From Roseovarius marisflavi (GTDB lineage Bacteria > Pseudomonadota > Alphaproteobacteria > Rhodobacterales > Rhodobacteraceae), in NCBI RefSeq assembly GCF_900142625.1, contig NZ_FRBN01000002.1:62001-126000 (forward strand): 64,000 nucleotides of DNA. Direction: 5' to 3'. Shown here in pieces: positions 16,686 to 24,238 of the stretch. The translations under genes were made by a program, and so were the position numbers. The notes under the pieces were generated by a model, which was given only the letters and a program-made list of their open reading frames with translations, had not been told where the DNA came from and searched no databases. Position 1 is the stretch's first letter. Every line of letters begins with the position of its first letter.

Positions 16686-17903
16686 ATGAATCGGGAAAAC
16701 AAGGTCCGGTTTCTGGACCGCTCAACGCCACCGCATATCATCACCCTGATTCTGCTGGCAGGGCTTTCGGCACTGGCAATGAATATTTTCCTGCCAAGCC
16801 TGCCGGGCATGACCGCGTGGTTTGACACCGAATACCGGCTGATCCAGCTATCGGTCGCCCTCTACCTCGGGGTCAATGCCGGGCTGCAATTGCTGATGGG
16901 GCCGATTTCGGATCGCTGGGGGCGGCGCCCTGTGATCATCGGCGGGCTGAGCCTGTTCCTGCTCGCCACGCTTGGCTGTATCTTTGCGCCCAATGTCTAT
17001 GTTTTCCTGACCTTTCGCATGGTTCAGGCCAGCGTGGTCGTGGCCATGGTCCTGAGCCGCGCCATCGTGCGCGACATGGTTCCGCAGGACCGCGCCGCAA
17101 GCATGATCGGCTATGTCACCATGGGCATGGCCGTGGTGCCGATGGTCGGCCCGGCCTTTGGCGGGGTGCTGGATAATCTGTTCGGCTGGCAGGCCAACTT
17201 CTGGGCCCTGTTTGCGCTTGGCGCGCTGATCCTCTGGCTGGCCTGGTCCGATCTTGGCGAGACCGCACCGCTCAGCGGGCGCAGCCTTGCGCAACAGTTT
17301 CGCGAATATCCCGAGCTTCTGACCTCGCGGCGCTTTTGGGGCTATGCCCTGGCGGCCGGGTTTTCGTCAGGGTCGTTCTTTGCCTATCTCGGCGGCGCGC
17401 CCTTTGTCGGGGCAGAGGTGTTTGGCCTTGAACCCGCAAAGCTTGGCCTGTTTTTCGGCGCCCCCGCCATCGGCTACTTCCTCGGCAACTTCGCCTCGGG
17501 GCGCTTTTCCACCCGGATTGGCGTGAACCGGATGGTGTTATGGGGCACTCTGGCCAATGCGGGCGGGATCGCAGTGAACCTTACGCTGTTCTACCTGGGG
17601 CTTGGCACGCCGTTGACGTTTTTCGGGCTGATGACGCTGATGGGGCTGGGCAACGGCATGGTCATCCCCAACGCCACTGCCGGTGCCTTGTCCGTGCGCC
17701 CCGAGCTTGCCGGTACCGCGAGCGGGCTGGCGGGGGCACTGATGATCGGGCTGGGGGCGGCTCTCTCGGCGCTGGCCGGGTTGCTTCTGACCCCCGAGAG
17801 CGGCGCGTTTGCCCTGCTCTGGATCATGCTGAGCACCGCGCTTGCCGCGATCATGACGATCCTGATGGTGATGCGGCGCGAACGGCGCCTTGGGCTGTCC
17901 TGA
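16686..17903 (+). CDS. Bcr/CflA-type MFS drug transporter
   Basis: 405-residue, 12-helix permease with LPSLPGMTAWFDT at the end of helix 1 and the loop GPISDRWGRRPVIIGG, the D-x-x-G-R-R-P/K signature of drug:H+ antiporters of the DHA1 Bcr/CflA group; motif C-like GPAFGGVLDNLFGW follows in helix 5. Probably exports small drugs or other compounds across the inner membrane. The ATG at 16686 is preferred over 16587, because the longer frame would code through the palindromic regulatory region. It is divergent from pccB and shares its control region, at the position often held by the propionate regulator in relatives. Confidence 0.85.
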   Translation: MNRENKVRFLDRSTPPHIITLILLAGLSALAMNIFLPSLPGMTAWFDTEYRLIQLSVALYLGVNAGLQLLMGPISDRWGRRPVIIGGLSLFLLATLGCIFAPNVYVFLTFRMVQASVVVAMVLSRAIVRDMVPQDRAASMIGYVTMGMAVVPMVGPAFGGVLDNLFGWQANFWALFALGALILWLAWSDLGETAPLSGRSLAQQFREYPELLTSRRFWGYALAAGFSSGSFFAYLGGAPFVGAEVFGLEPAKLGLFFGAPAIGYFLGNFASGRFSTRIGVNRMVLWGTLANAGGIAVNLTLFYLGLGTPLTFFGLMTLMGLGNGMVIPNATAGALSVRPELAGTASGLAGALMIGLGAALSALAGLLLTPESGAFALLWIMLSTALAAIMTILMVMRRERRLGLS

Positions 17904-18000
17904 CGCCCACTCACGCCCGCTCACGATGTTTCGATCCCCTCTGGATACGGGCCCAAGCACCGCCTAGCTCGGGTATAAGCCCAAGCAAAAGGAGGCCCTC

Positions 18001-18123
18001 ATGACCCTGCAAGCCACCCGCCCCGCCAAGGACACCAAGGCCAAAACCCCGCCACCTGCGCGCGTGAGCCCCCTTATGCGGCGTACTCTGCCGTTCAAAT
18101 TCACCGATTGGGCGGCGATCTGA
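18001..18123 (+). CDS. 40-aa small protein
   Basis: Reads MTLQATRPAKDTKAKTPPPA then RVSPLMRRTLPFKFTDWAAI. The start is preceded by AAAAGGAGGCCCTC, an almost perfect Shine-Dalgarno at ideal spacing, which is strong evidence for translation. The protein is basic and Pro-rich in the first half, with a hydrophobic-aromatic C-terminus; no signal peptide. Function unknown. It lies alone between the MFS gene and the L,D-transpeptidase gene, about 97 bases after the former. Confidence 0.7.
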   Translation: MTLQATRPAKDTKAKTPPPARVSPLMRRTLPFKFTDWAAI

Positions 18124-18245
18124 ACCCGCCTGAGTCGCGACCCCACCGCCACAGTTGCGCAAAAGATGACCACATCACCAGGTTTTGAGTGTTTCAACCT
18201 TACCGGGTTAATCTATACTCCAAGCCGCACTTCAGGAGACGCCCA

Positions 18246-18812
18246 ATGATCGAACGCCGCAAATTCATGGCCACCGGCCTCGCCGCCGCTGCCCTTCCCG
18301 CGCTTGTGCCTGCCATGGCAAGCGCCTTTGAACTTGATCCAAGATACGCCCCGCAAGAGGTGGACTTTGATCCCAAGTATGAACCTGGTCAGCTGATCAT
18401 CCTGCCGCGCGCGCATTTCCTCTATTTCGTGACGGCACCGGGCAAGGCACGGCGTTACGGCGTCGGCGTGGGCAAGGCCGGGCTCGAATTCACCGGCACC
18501 GCGACGATTGCCGTGAAAAAGAAATGGCCCACCTGGCGCCCGACCGACGAGATGATCGAGCGCGATCCGGGGGCCTATGGCAAGTTCAAGGACAACGACT
18601 ATGTTCAGCCGGGCGGCAAGGACAACCCGCTTGGATCGCGCGCGCTTTACCTGTTCCAGAACGGGCGCGACACCTATTACCGGATCCACGGCACGACCGA
18701 GCCTGGCTCGATCGGGCGCTCGGTATCAAACGGGTGTATCCGGATGATCAACGAGCATGTTCAGGACCTTTACGAGCGCGTGCCGACCGGCACCGTCGTC
18801 ACGGTTCTGTAA
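18246..18812 (+). CDS. L,D-transpeptidase (YkuD family)
   Basis: 188 residues with an N-terminal export signal IERRKFMATGLAAAALPAL, where RRKFMAT looks like a twin-arginine signal. The mature protein carries a YkuD domain: QLIILPRAHFLYFV at the start, HGTTEPGSIGRSVSNGCIRM near residue 160-180 with catalytic His and Cys (S-x-G-C-I-R). Members form 3-3 peptidoglycan cross-links or attach lipoproteins to peptidoglycan in the periplasm. The ATG at 18246 has CAGGAGACGCCCA before it; the upstream ATG at 18189 adds residues ahead of the signal and is not favoured. Confidence 0.92.
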   Translation: MIERRKFMATGLAAAALPALVPAMASAFELDPRYAPQEVDFDPKYEPGQLIILPRAHFLYFVTAPGKARRYGVGVGKAGLEFTGTATIAVKKKWPTWRPTDEMIERDPGAYGKFKDNDYVQPGGKDNPLGSRALYLFQNGRDTYYRIHGTTEPGSIGRSVSNGCIRMINEHVQDLYERVPTGTVVTVL

Positions 18813-18937
18813 CCCTCTTTCACACCACGGATTGCCGCCGGTTCTGCGCCCTGCAGGATCGGCGGATTTGCATTTAACACCAGCAAACCCGGAAAATTCA
18901 TCGACAAAGCGCCAATCCGCGCATCGCGTCTTGTCTC

Positions 18938-18966
18938 TTGATTTTTAAAAAAACTGCTCCCATATT
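18938..18966 (+). promoter_or_regulatory. promoter of second csp gene
   Basis: TTGATT, a 17-base A-rich spacer and CATATT would start transcription near 18973, giving a leader of about 120 bases before the csp ATG. Long structured leaders are usual for cold-shock genes; GCTGCC/GGCAGC in this leader can pair. Confidence 0.55.
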
Positions 18967-19091
18967 TTTCAGTGCGACGTTACGGCTATCGACCATCTGC
19001 TCCTATCAACGGCTCAGTCACTCGATCTTGCACGACTTTGCCGGGCTGCCGCACCAACGCGGGCAGCAACACTTGAGAAGGAGACCACAGA

Positions 19092-19298
19092 ATGGCAAGT
19101 GGCACCGTGAAATGGTTTAACGCAACCAAAGGCTATGGCTTTATCGCGCCCGATGGCGGCGGCAAGGACATTTTCGTTCATATTTCGGCTGTTGAGCGCG
19201 CAGGCCTGACCGGTCTGGCCGACGACCAGAAAGTGACATTCGACGTCGAAGCGGGCCGTGATGGCCGTGAATCGGCGGCAAATATCGCCCTCGCATAA
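19092..19298 (+). CDS. cold-shock protein, CspA family
   Basis: 68-residue cold-shock domain with KGYGFIAP and [13 protein letters not shown]-binding motifs. It shares most of the first 48 residues with the csp gene at 5028, then diverges ([21 protein letters not shown] versus a more basic tail). GAGAAGGAGACCACAG gives a strong ribosome site. It is followed by a clear terminator and convergent with the arylesterase gene. The two genes are probably paralogues with different induction; the long A+T-rich leader is found only here. Confidence 0.95.
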   Translation: MASGTVKWFNATKGYGFIAPDGGGKDIFVHISAVERAGLTGLADDQKVTFDVEAGRDGRESAANIALA

Positions 19299-19323
19299 GG
19301 CGCGATATCCTGCGTTGCGAACT

Positions 19324-19344
19324 GGGCCCTGCGTGGGCCCTTTT
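19324..19344 (+). terminator. Rho-independent terminator after csp
   Basis: GGGCCC and GGGCCC pair around TGCGT and are followed by TTTTC. The last base overlaps the stop codon of the convergent arylesterase gene. Confidence 0.85.
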
Positions 19345-20021
19345 CATTTCGTGGCGTTGATCAACTCGATCACACTGGGCCCAAGCGCCTCAACGATCCG
19401 GGCCACGCCCTCGGCATTGGGGTGAATGCCGTCCGCCTGAAAATAGGCCTGAAGATCCGCAGGCGCACCCTCGCCCAGACCGGCAAAGAAATTCTCCGCG
19501 TAAAGCGTGCCATAGGCCTCTGACAGCTCCGGATAGATCGCGTCGAAATCGGCCTTGTACTCGGCCCCGTAATTGCCCGGCGCCGCCATCCCCACAAGCA
19601 GAACCTCGATGCCCTTTGCCTCGGCCACCGTGAGGATTTTCTCGATGTTGCCACGGCTCATGGCGGGGTCAAGCCCGCGCAAAAGATCATTGCCGCCAAG
19701 CGTGACGATCATCGCGTCAACCTCTGGTGTCAGGCTCCACTCCACACGCGCCGCGCCACCTGCGGTGGTGTCACCCGACACGCCGCCGTTGACAACACGC
19801 GCATCAACCCCCTGATCCGCAATCCATTTCTGCATCTGCGGCACAAAGCCCTGATCCTCGACAAGGCCATAGCCCTGGGTCAGGCTATCGCCCAATGCGA
19901 GCACCGTGACCGGCCCGGCCCAGGCGGGGCTGACAAGCATAAGAAAGGCGGCTATTGCCTTGCCCAGGGCCCGGCCGGCCCCATATGTCAGACAATCCTT
20001 ATTCATCAGGCGCACCCGCAT
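19344..20021 (-). CDS. tesA: SGNH-family arylesterase (TesA-like)
   Basis: Periplasmic lipase/arylesterase of the GDSL type, 225 residues. After a signal peptide ending VSPAWAG come block I LALGDSLTQGYG (nucleophile Ser), block II with GGVSGDTTAGG, block III TLGGNDLLRG and block V DGIHPNAEG (catalytic Asp/His). The ATG at 20021 has GGAGAGG five bases upstream; a shorter ATG at 20006 would also give a signal peptide. The start codon overlaps that of ybbA on the other strand (shared CATG). Divergent tesA and ybbAB is a conserved arrangement in proteobacteria. Confidence 0.93.
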   Translation of the reverse strand: MRVRLMNKDCLTYGAGRALGKAIAAFLMLVSPAWAGPVTVLALGDSLTQGYGLVEDQGFVPQMQKWIADQGVDARVVNGGVSGDTTAGGAARVEWSLTPEVDAMIVTLGGNDLLRGLDPAMSRGNIEKILTVAEAKGIEVLLVGMAAPGNYGAEYKADFDAIYPELSEAYGTLYAENFFAGLGEGAPADLQAYFQADGIHPNAEGVARIVEALGPSVIELINATK

Positions 20022-20697
20022 GACCTCTCCGATTTTGTCCCTTACCGACGCCACGCTGTCCCTTGAGGGCAACGCCGGACTTGTGCAGATACTCCACGGG
20101 ATTTCTCTGGATGTCCACCGTGGAGAGACGGTCGGGCTGATCGGGCCGTCAGGGTCAGGCAAGTCGTCGCTGCTGATGCTGATGGGCGGGCTTGAACGTG
20201 CCACCTCGGGCAAGGTCATGGCGCTTGATCATGACCTCTCGGCGATGAACGAAGATCAGCTTGCCCGCCTGCGGCGCGACAATTTCGGCATTGTCTTTCA
20301 ATCCTTTCACCTGATCCCGACGATGACAGCGATCGAAAATGTCGCCACCCCGCTCGAGCTTGCCAATCAGCCCGACGCACAGGAACGCGCCGCTCAGGAA
20401 CTTGAGGCGGTCGGCCTGCATACCCGCAGCGGGCACTACCCCTCGCAGCTTTCGGGCGGCGAGCAACAGCGCGTCGCCCTTGCCCGCGCCGCCGCGCCGC
20501 GCCCGGCGATCATTCTGGCCGATGAACCCACCGGCAACCTCGACAGCAGCACCGGCGCCGCGATCATCGACCTGCTGTTTGATCTGCGCGACCGCCATGA
20601 TGCCACGCTGGTTCTGGTCACCCACGACCCGGATCTTGCGGCGCGTTGTGATCGGGTGATCACCCTGCGCGATGGCCGGATCGAGGCCGCCGCATGA
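20020..20697 (+). CDS. ybbA: ABC transporter ATPase (YbbA/LolD type)
   Basis: 225-residue ATPase of the LolD/MacB group: Walker A GPSGSGKSS near residue 45, Q-loop FQSFHLIPTMT, signature LSGGEQQRVALARA, Walker B IILADEPTGNLD and the H-loop VTHDPDL. It powers the FtsX-type permease encoded next, with which it overlaps by four bases (ATGA). The upstream ribosome site is weak, and the start shares the sequence CATG with the divergent arylesterase gene. The substrate of YbbA-YbbP systems is not firmly established; a link to lipid or cell-envelope cargo is likely given the esterase partner. Confidence 0.9.
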   Translation: MTSPILSLTDATLSLEGNAGLVQILHGISLDVHRGETVGLIGPSGSGKSSLLMLMGGLERATSGKVMALDHDLSAMNEDQLARLRRDNFGIVFQSFHLIPTMTAIENVATPLELANQPDAQERAAQELEAVGLHTRSGHYPSQLSGGEQQRVALARAAAPRPAIILADEPTGNLDSSTGAAIIDLLFDLRDRHDATLVLVTHDPDLAARCDRVITLRDGRIEAAA

Positions 20698-23213
20698 GCC
20701 TTGGGGTTGCGGCCAAACTGGCCCGGCGCGAGTTGCGTGGCGGCTTGCGGGGGTTTCGCATCTTTCTGGCCTGCGTCATCCTTGGCGTGGCCGCGATTGC
20801 CGCCGTCGGCACGATCCGCGAAAGCATCAAGGCCGGGCTTGTGTCGCAGGGGGCCGCCCTTTTGGGCGGCGACGCCGAGCTTGAGCTGACCTATCGCTTT
20901 GCGACCCAAGCCGAGCGCGACTGGATTGACGAATTTGCCATCCGCACCTCGGAAGTTGCCGATTTCCGCTCGCTCGCGGTGATCCCCGGGGGCGCGCGCG
21001 AGCTGACCCAGGTCAAGGCGGTCGACGGCGCCTATCCGCTTGTCGGCGCCGTCGAATTGCTACCCGAGATGCCGCTTGCAGAGGCGCTTACCGGCGCCGA
21101 GGGCCTGCCCGGCGCGGTGATGCATGCGCTGTTGATTCAGCGGCTTGGCCTTGAGATCGGCGACACATTTCGCCTTGGCACGCAAGAGTTTCGCCTGATG
21201 GCGGAACTGGTGCGCGAACCCGATCAGTCGCGCGCCGGGTTCGGCCTTGGCCCGCGCACCATCGTGGCGACAGAGGGGCTTGAAACTTCGGGCCTCTTGA
21301 CGCCCGGATCGCTGTTCAAGACCAAATACCGGCTTGATCTGCCCGACGGCGCTGACCTTTCGGCGGCGGAAGAGAGCGCCAAGACCGGCCTTGCCGGGAG
21401 CGGGTTTCGCTGGCTTGATGCGCGCAACGGCACGCCGCGCGTTGCCCAGTTTGTCGAACGCCTTGGCGCGTTTCTTGTGCTGGTCGGCCTGTCGGGGCTC
21501 GCGGTGGGCGGGGTCGGCATTTCCTCGGCGCTGCGCTCTTATCTGGCGGGCAAGACCCGCGTCATCGCTACGCTGCGCACGCTTGGCGCGGATCAGCGGA
21601 CGATCTTTCTGACCTATTTCATTCAGGTCGGGGTTCTGGCGCTTGTCGGGATCGCGCTCGGGATTGCCCTTGGCGTCGGCCTGCCGATTGCTCTGGCGCC
21701 GATCTTTGCCGATAGCCTTCCGGTCCCGGCGGTCTTTGCGCCCTATCCCCGCCCGATGGCCGAGGCCGCGCTTTACAGCACCCTCAGCGTGCTGATCTTT
21801 ACCCTCTGGCCGCTGGCGCGGGCGCGCGATGTGCGCGCCGCCGCGTTGTTTCGCGATGCGGTTTCGGGATCAAGCCGCTGGCCAAGCTGGCCCTACCTGC
21901 TGGCCACCGCCCTGCTTGTGGCGGGGCTTTTGGGCTCGGCCATCCTGTTTTCCGGCAACCTGCGCCTGACGCTCTGGACTGCGGGCGGCATCGCTGGGGC
22001 ACTGGCCTCTCTGGCCGCCGCCGCATGGCTTGTTCAGCGCGTCGCGCGCGCCCTGCGCCCGCGCCTGCGCCGACGTCCCGCGTTAAGTTGGGCACTTGCC
22101 GCCATCGGCGGGCCGGGCACCACCGCCGGGCCGGTGATGCTCTCGCTCGGGCTGGGCCTTACGGTTCTGGCCGCCGTCGGTCAGATTGACGGCAACCTGC
22201 GCCGCGCGATTGCCGCCGACCTGCCGGAACGCGCGCCGTCCTACTTCTTTGTCGACATGCAAAAGGACCAGATGCCCGGCTTTCTGGAACGGCTGGAAAG
22301 TGACCCGGCCGTGAGCCGGATCGACAGCGCGCCGATGCTGCGCGGCATCATCAGCCGGATCAACGACCGTCCCGCCACCGAGGTCGCCCCCGGTCATTGG
22401 GTGGTCGAAGGCGACCGCGCGATCAGCTATGCCGATGCCCTGCCCGCGCGCACCGAACTCACCGCCGGAACATGGTGGAGCGAGGATTATACCGGCACGC
22501 CACAGCTTAGCTTTGCCGCCGAAGAGGCCGAGGAAATCGGCCTTGAGCTTGGCGACCTGATCACCCTCAACATTCTGGGGCGCGACATCACCGCGCCGAT
22601 CACCTCGTTCCGCGAGGTTGATTTTTCGACGGCCGGCATGGGCTTTGTGATGCTGATGAACCCCTCGGCGCTTGCCGGTGCACCGCATAGTTTCATCGCC
22701 ACCGTCTATGCCGAAGAAAAGGCCGAAGCGGCGATCCTGAACGATATCAACGACCGCTTTCCCAATGTGACCGCGATCCGGGTGCGTGACGCGATTGCGC
22801 AGGTGTCTGAGCTTCTGGCCGGGCTCGCCTCGGCCACGTCATGGGGCGCGTCGGTGACCCTTTTGACCGGGTTCCTGGTGCTCATCGGTGCCGCCGCCGC
22901 CGATCAGCGCGCCCGCACCTATGAGGCCGCGATCCTCAAGACGCTTGGCGCCACGCGGGGCCGGATATTGACCAGCCTCGTGTTGCGCGCCGCCATTCTG
23001 GGGGCAGCGGCCGGTCTTGTGGCGCTTGGCGCGGGGATCGCCGGGGGCTGGGCGGTGAGCCATTTCGTGATGGAAACCAGCTTTGCGGTGATCTGGCCCT
23101 CGGCCATCGCGATCATCCTTGGCGGTGCGCTTGTCACCCTTCTGGCCGGGCTTGGCTTTGCGCTTGGGCCCCTGACGGCGCGGCCCGCGCAAACCCTTCG
23201 CGCGCGCGAGTAA
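20694..23213 (+). CDS. ybbP: FtsX-like ABC permease (YbbP type)
   Basis: 839-residue inner-membrane protein with the double MacB/FtsX architecture: helix 1 near residues 20-42, a large periplasmic domain, FtsX core helices near 255-375 with LAGKTRVIATLRTLGADQRT, several further helices near 400-450 and 475-500, a second periplasmic domain, and a final FtsX core near 700-830 with YEAAILKTLGATRGRI. The two 'LRTLGA/LKTLGA' loops are the coupling sites to the ATPase. It forms the membrane part of the YbbA transporter and overlaps ybbA by four bases. Length is normal for the family. Confidence 0.9.
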   Translation: MSLGVAAKLARRELRGGLRGFRIFLACVILGVAAIAAVGTIRESIKAGLVSQGAALLGGDAELELTYRFATQAERDWIDEFAIRTSEVADFRSLAVIPGGARELTQVKAVDGAYPLVGAVELLPEMPLAEALTGAEGLPGAVMHALLIQRLGLEIGDTFRLGTQEFRLMAELVREPDQSRAGFGLGPRTIVATEGLETSGLLTPGSLFKTKYRLDLPDGADLSAAEESAKTGLAGSGFRWLDARNGTPRVAQFVERLGAFLVLVGLSGLAVGGVGISSALRSYLAGKTRVIATLRTLGADQRTIFLTYFIQVGVLALVGIALGIALGVGLPIALAPIFADSLPVPAVFAPYPRPMAEAALYSTLSVLIFTLWPLARARDVRAAALFRDAVSGSSRWPSWPYLLATALLVAGLLGSAILFSGNLRLTLWTAGGIAGALASLAAAAWLVQRVARALRPRLRRRPALSWALAAIGGPGTTAGPVMLSLGLGLTVLAAVGQIDGNLRRAIAADLPERAPSYFFVDMQKDQMPGFLERLESDPAVSRIDSAPMLRGIISRINDRPATEVAPGHWVVEGDRAISYADALPARTELTAGTWWSEDYTGTPQLSFAAEEAEEIGLELGDLITLNILGRDITAPITSFREVDFSTAGMGFVMLMNPSALAGAPHSFIATVYAEEKAEAAILNDINDRFPNVTAIRVRDAIAQVSELLAGLASATSWGASVTLLTGFLVLIGAAAADQRARTYEAAILKTLGATRGRILTSLVLRAAILGAAAGLVALGAGIAGGWAVSHFVMETSFAVIWPSAIAIILGGALVTLLAGLGFALGPLTARPAQTLRARE

Positions 23214-23274
23214 GCCGCATTGAAACCCGGCGCGGGCAGTGGCAACTTGAAACGCCCGCATGACAGGAGAAGCC

Positions 23275-24150
23275 ATGACAGATTCGCTGCCCATCCCGCT
23301 TAGCTCGCCGATGACACCCGCCCAGCAGGCCGCGCTGATCAATCTGGTGCGCCGTGCGGCACGCGCCGAGATCATGCCGCGATTTCGCAATCTGGCACAG
23401 GGCGATATCACCACCAAGTCGGGTCCGCATGACCTTGTGACCGAGGCAGACCACCAGGCCGAGGCGATGATTGCGCGCGGATTGCAGCGGATGTTCCCGC
23501 ATGCCCTCATCATCGGCGAAGAGGCGGTCGCGGCCAAACCGTCGCTGCGCGAGGATGTCTCCGCCGCAGAGCTGGCAATTATCATCGACCCGGTGGATGG
23601 CACCTGGAATTTCGCCCACGGCTTGCCGCTGTTCGGGGTGATCATCGCCGTGACGCGCTTTGGGCGGCCGGTGCTTGGCCTGCTCTATGACCCGGTCGCG
23701 GATGACTGGATCATCGCGGATGAGGCAACGCCAACCCGCCTTGGCGCCGCCCTTGGGGCCGAGCGCCCGGCAAAGGTATCTTCGGGGGGCGAGTTATCCG
23801 ATTTGCAGGGATACATGCATTTCTCCTTGATGACGCAGGACCAGCAAGAGCTTTTGGCGCCGCTTCTGCCGGGGTTGGCGCGGGTCACGGCGCTGCGCTG
23901 TTCGTGCCATGAATACCGCGTGCTGGCGCAGGGGGCGGTTGATTTCGTGATGTCGGGCATGCTCAATCCGTGGGATCATGCGGCTGGGGTCATGGCCTGC
24001 CAACAGGCGGGCGGGATTGCCATGATGCTGGATGGGCGCGCCTATAACACAGAGATCTCCGACGGCGTTCTGCTGTGCGCGGCAAATCAAGACACCTGGA
24101 CCCGTCTGCGCGATCATTTCGCCGGTCTCCTGAGCGATGCCAGCGGATAA
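23275..24150 (+). CDS. inositol monophosphatase family phosphatase
   Basis: 291 residues of the Li+-sensitive FIG superfamily: metal-binding GEEAVAA (motif around E near 85), IIDPVDGTWNFAHGLPLFGV and, near the C-terminus, NPWDHAAGVMACQQAGG, all with the expected Asp/Glu ligands. Members hydrolyse inositol-1-phosphate, histidinol-phosphate or similar; a histidinol-phosphatase role is common for this type in alphaproteobacteria but cannot be decided here. GACAGGAGAAGCC precedes the ATG at 23275; an upstream ATG at 23260 would overlap the ribosome site. Confidence 0.88.
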   Translation: MTDSLPIPLSSPMTPAQQAALINLVRRAARAEIMPRFRNLAQGDITTKSGPHDLVTEADHQAEAMIARGLQRMFPHALIIGEEAVAAKPSLREDVSAAELAIIIDPVDGTWNFAHGLPLFGVIIAVTRFGRPVLGLLYDPVADDWIIADEATPTRLGAALGAERPAKVSSGGELSDLQGYMHFSLMTQDQQELLAPLLPGLARVTALRCSCHEYRVLAQGAVDFVMSGMLNPWDHAAGVMACQQAGGIAMMLDGRAYNTEISDGVLLCAANQDTWTRLRDHFAGLLSDASG

Positions 24151-24238
24151 AAAACCCGTATTGCTGCCATAAAATGAACATAGCGAACTGGTATGAGGCA
24201 ACAGCACCTCAGATCAATTTCACACAACAGGCTCAGGC

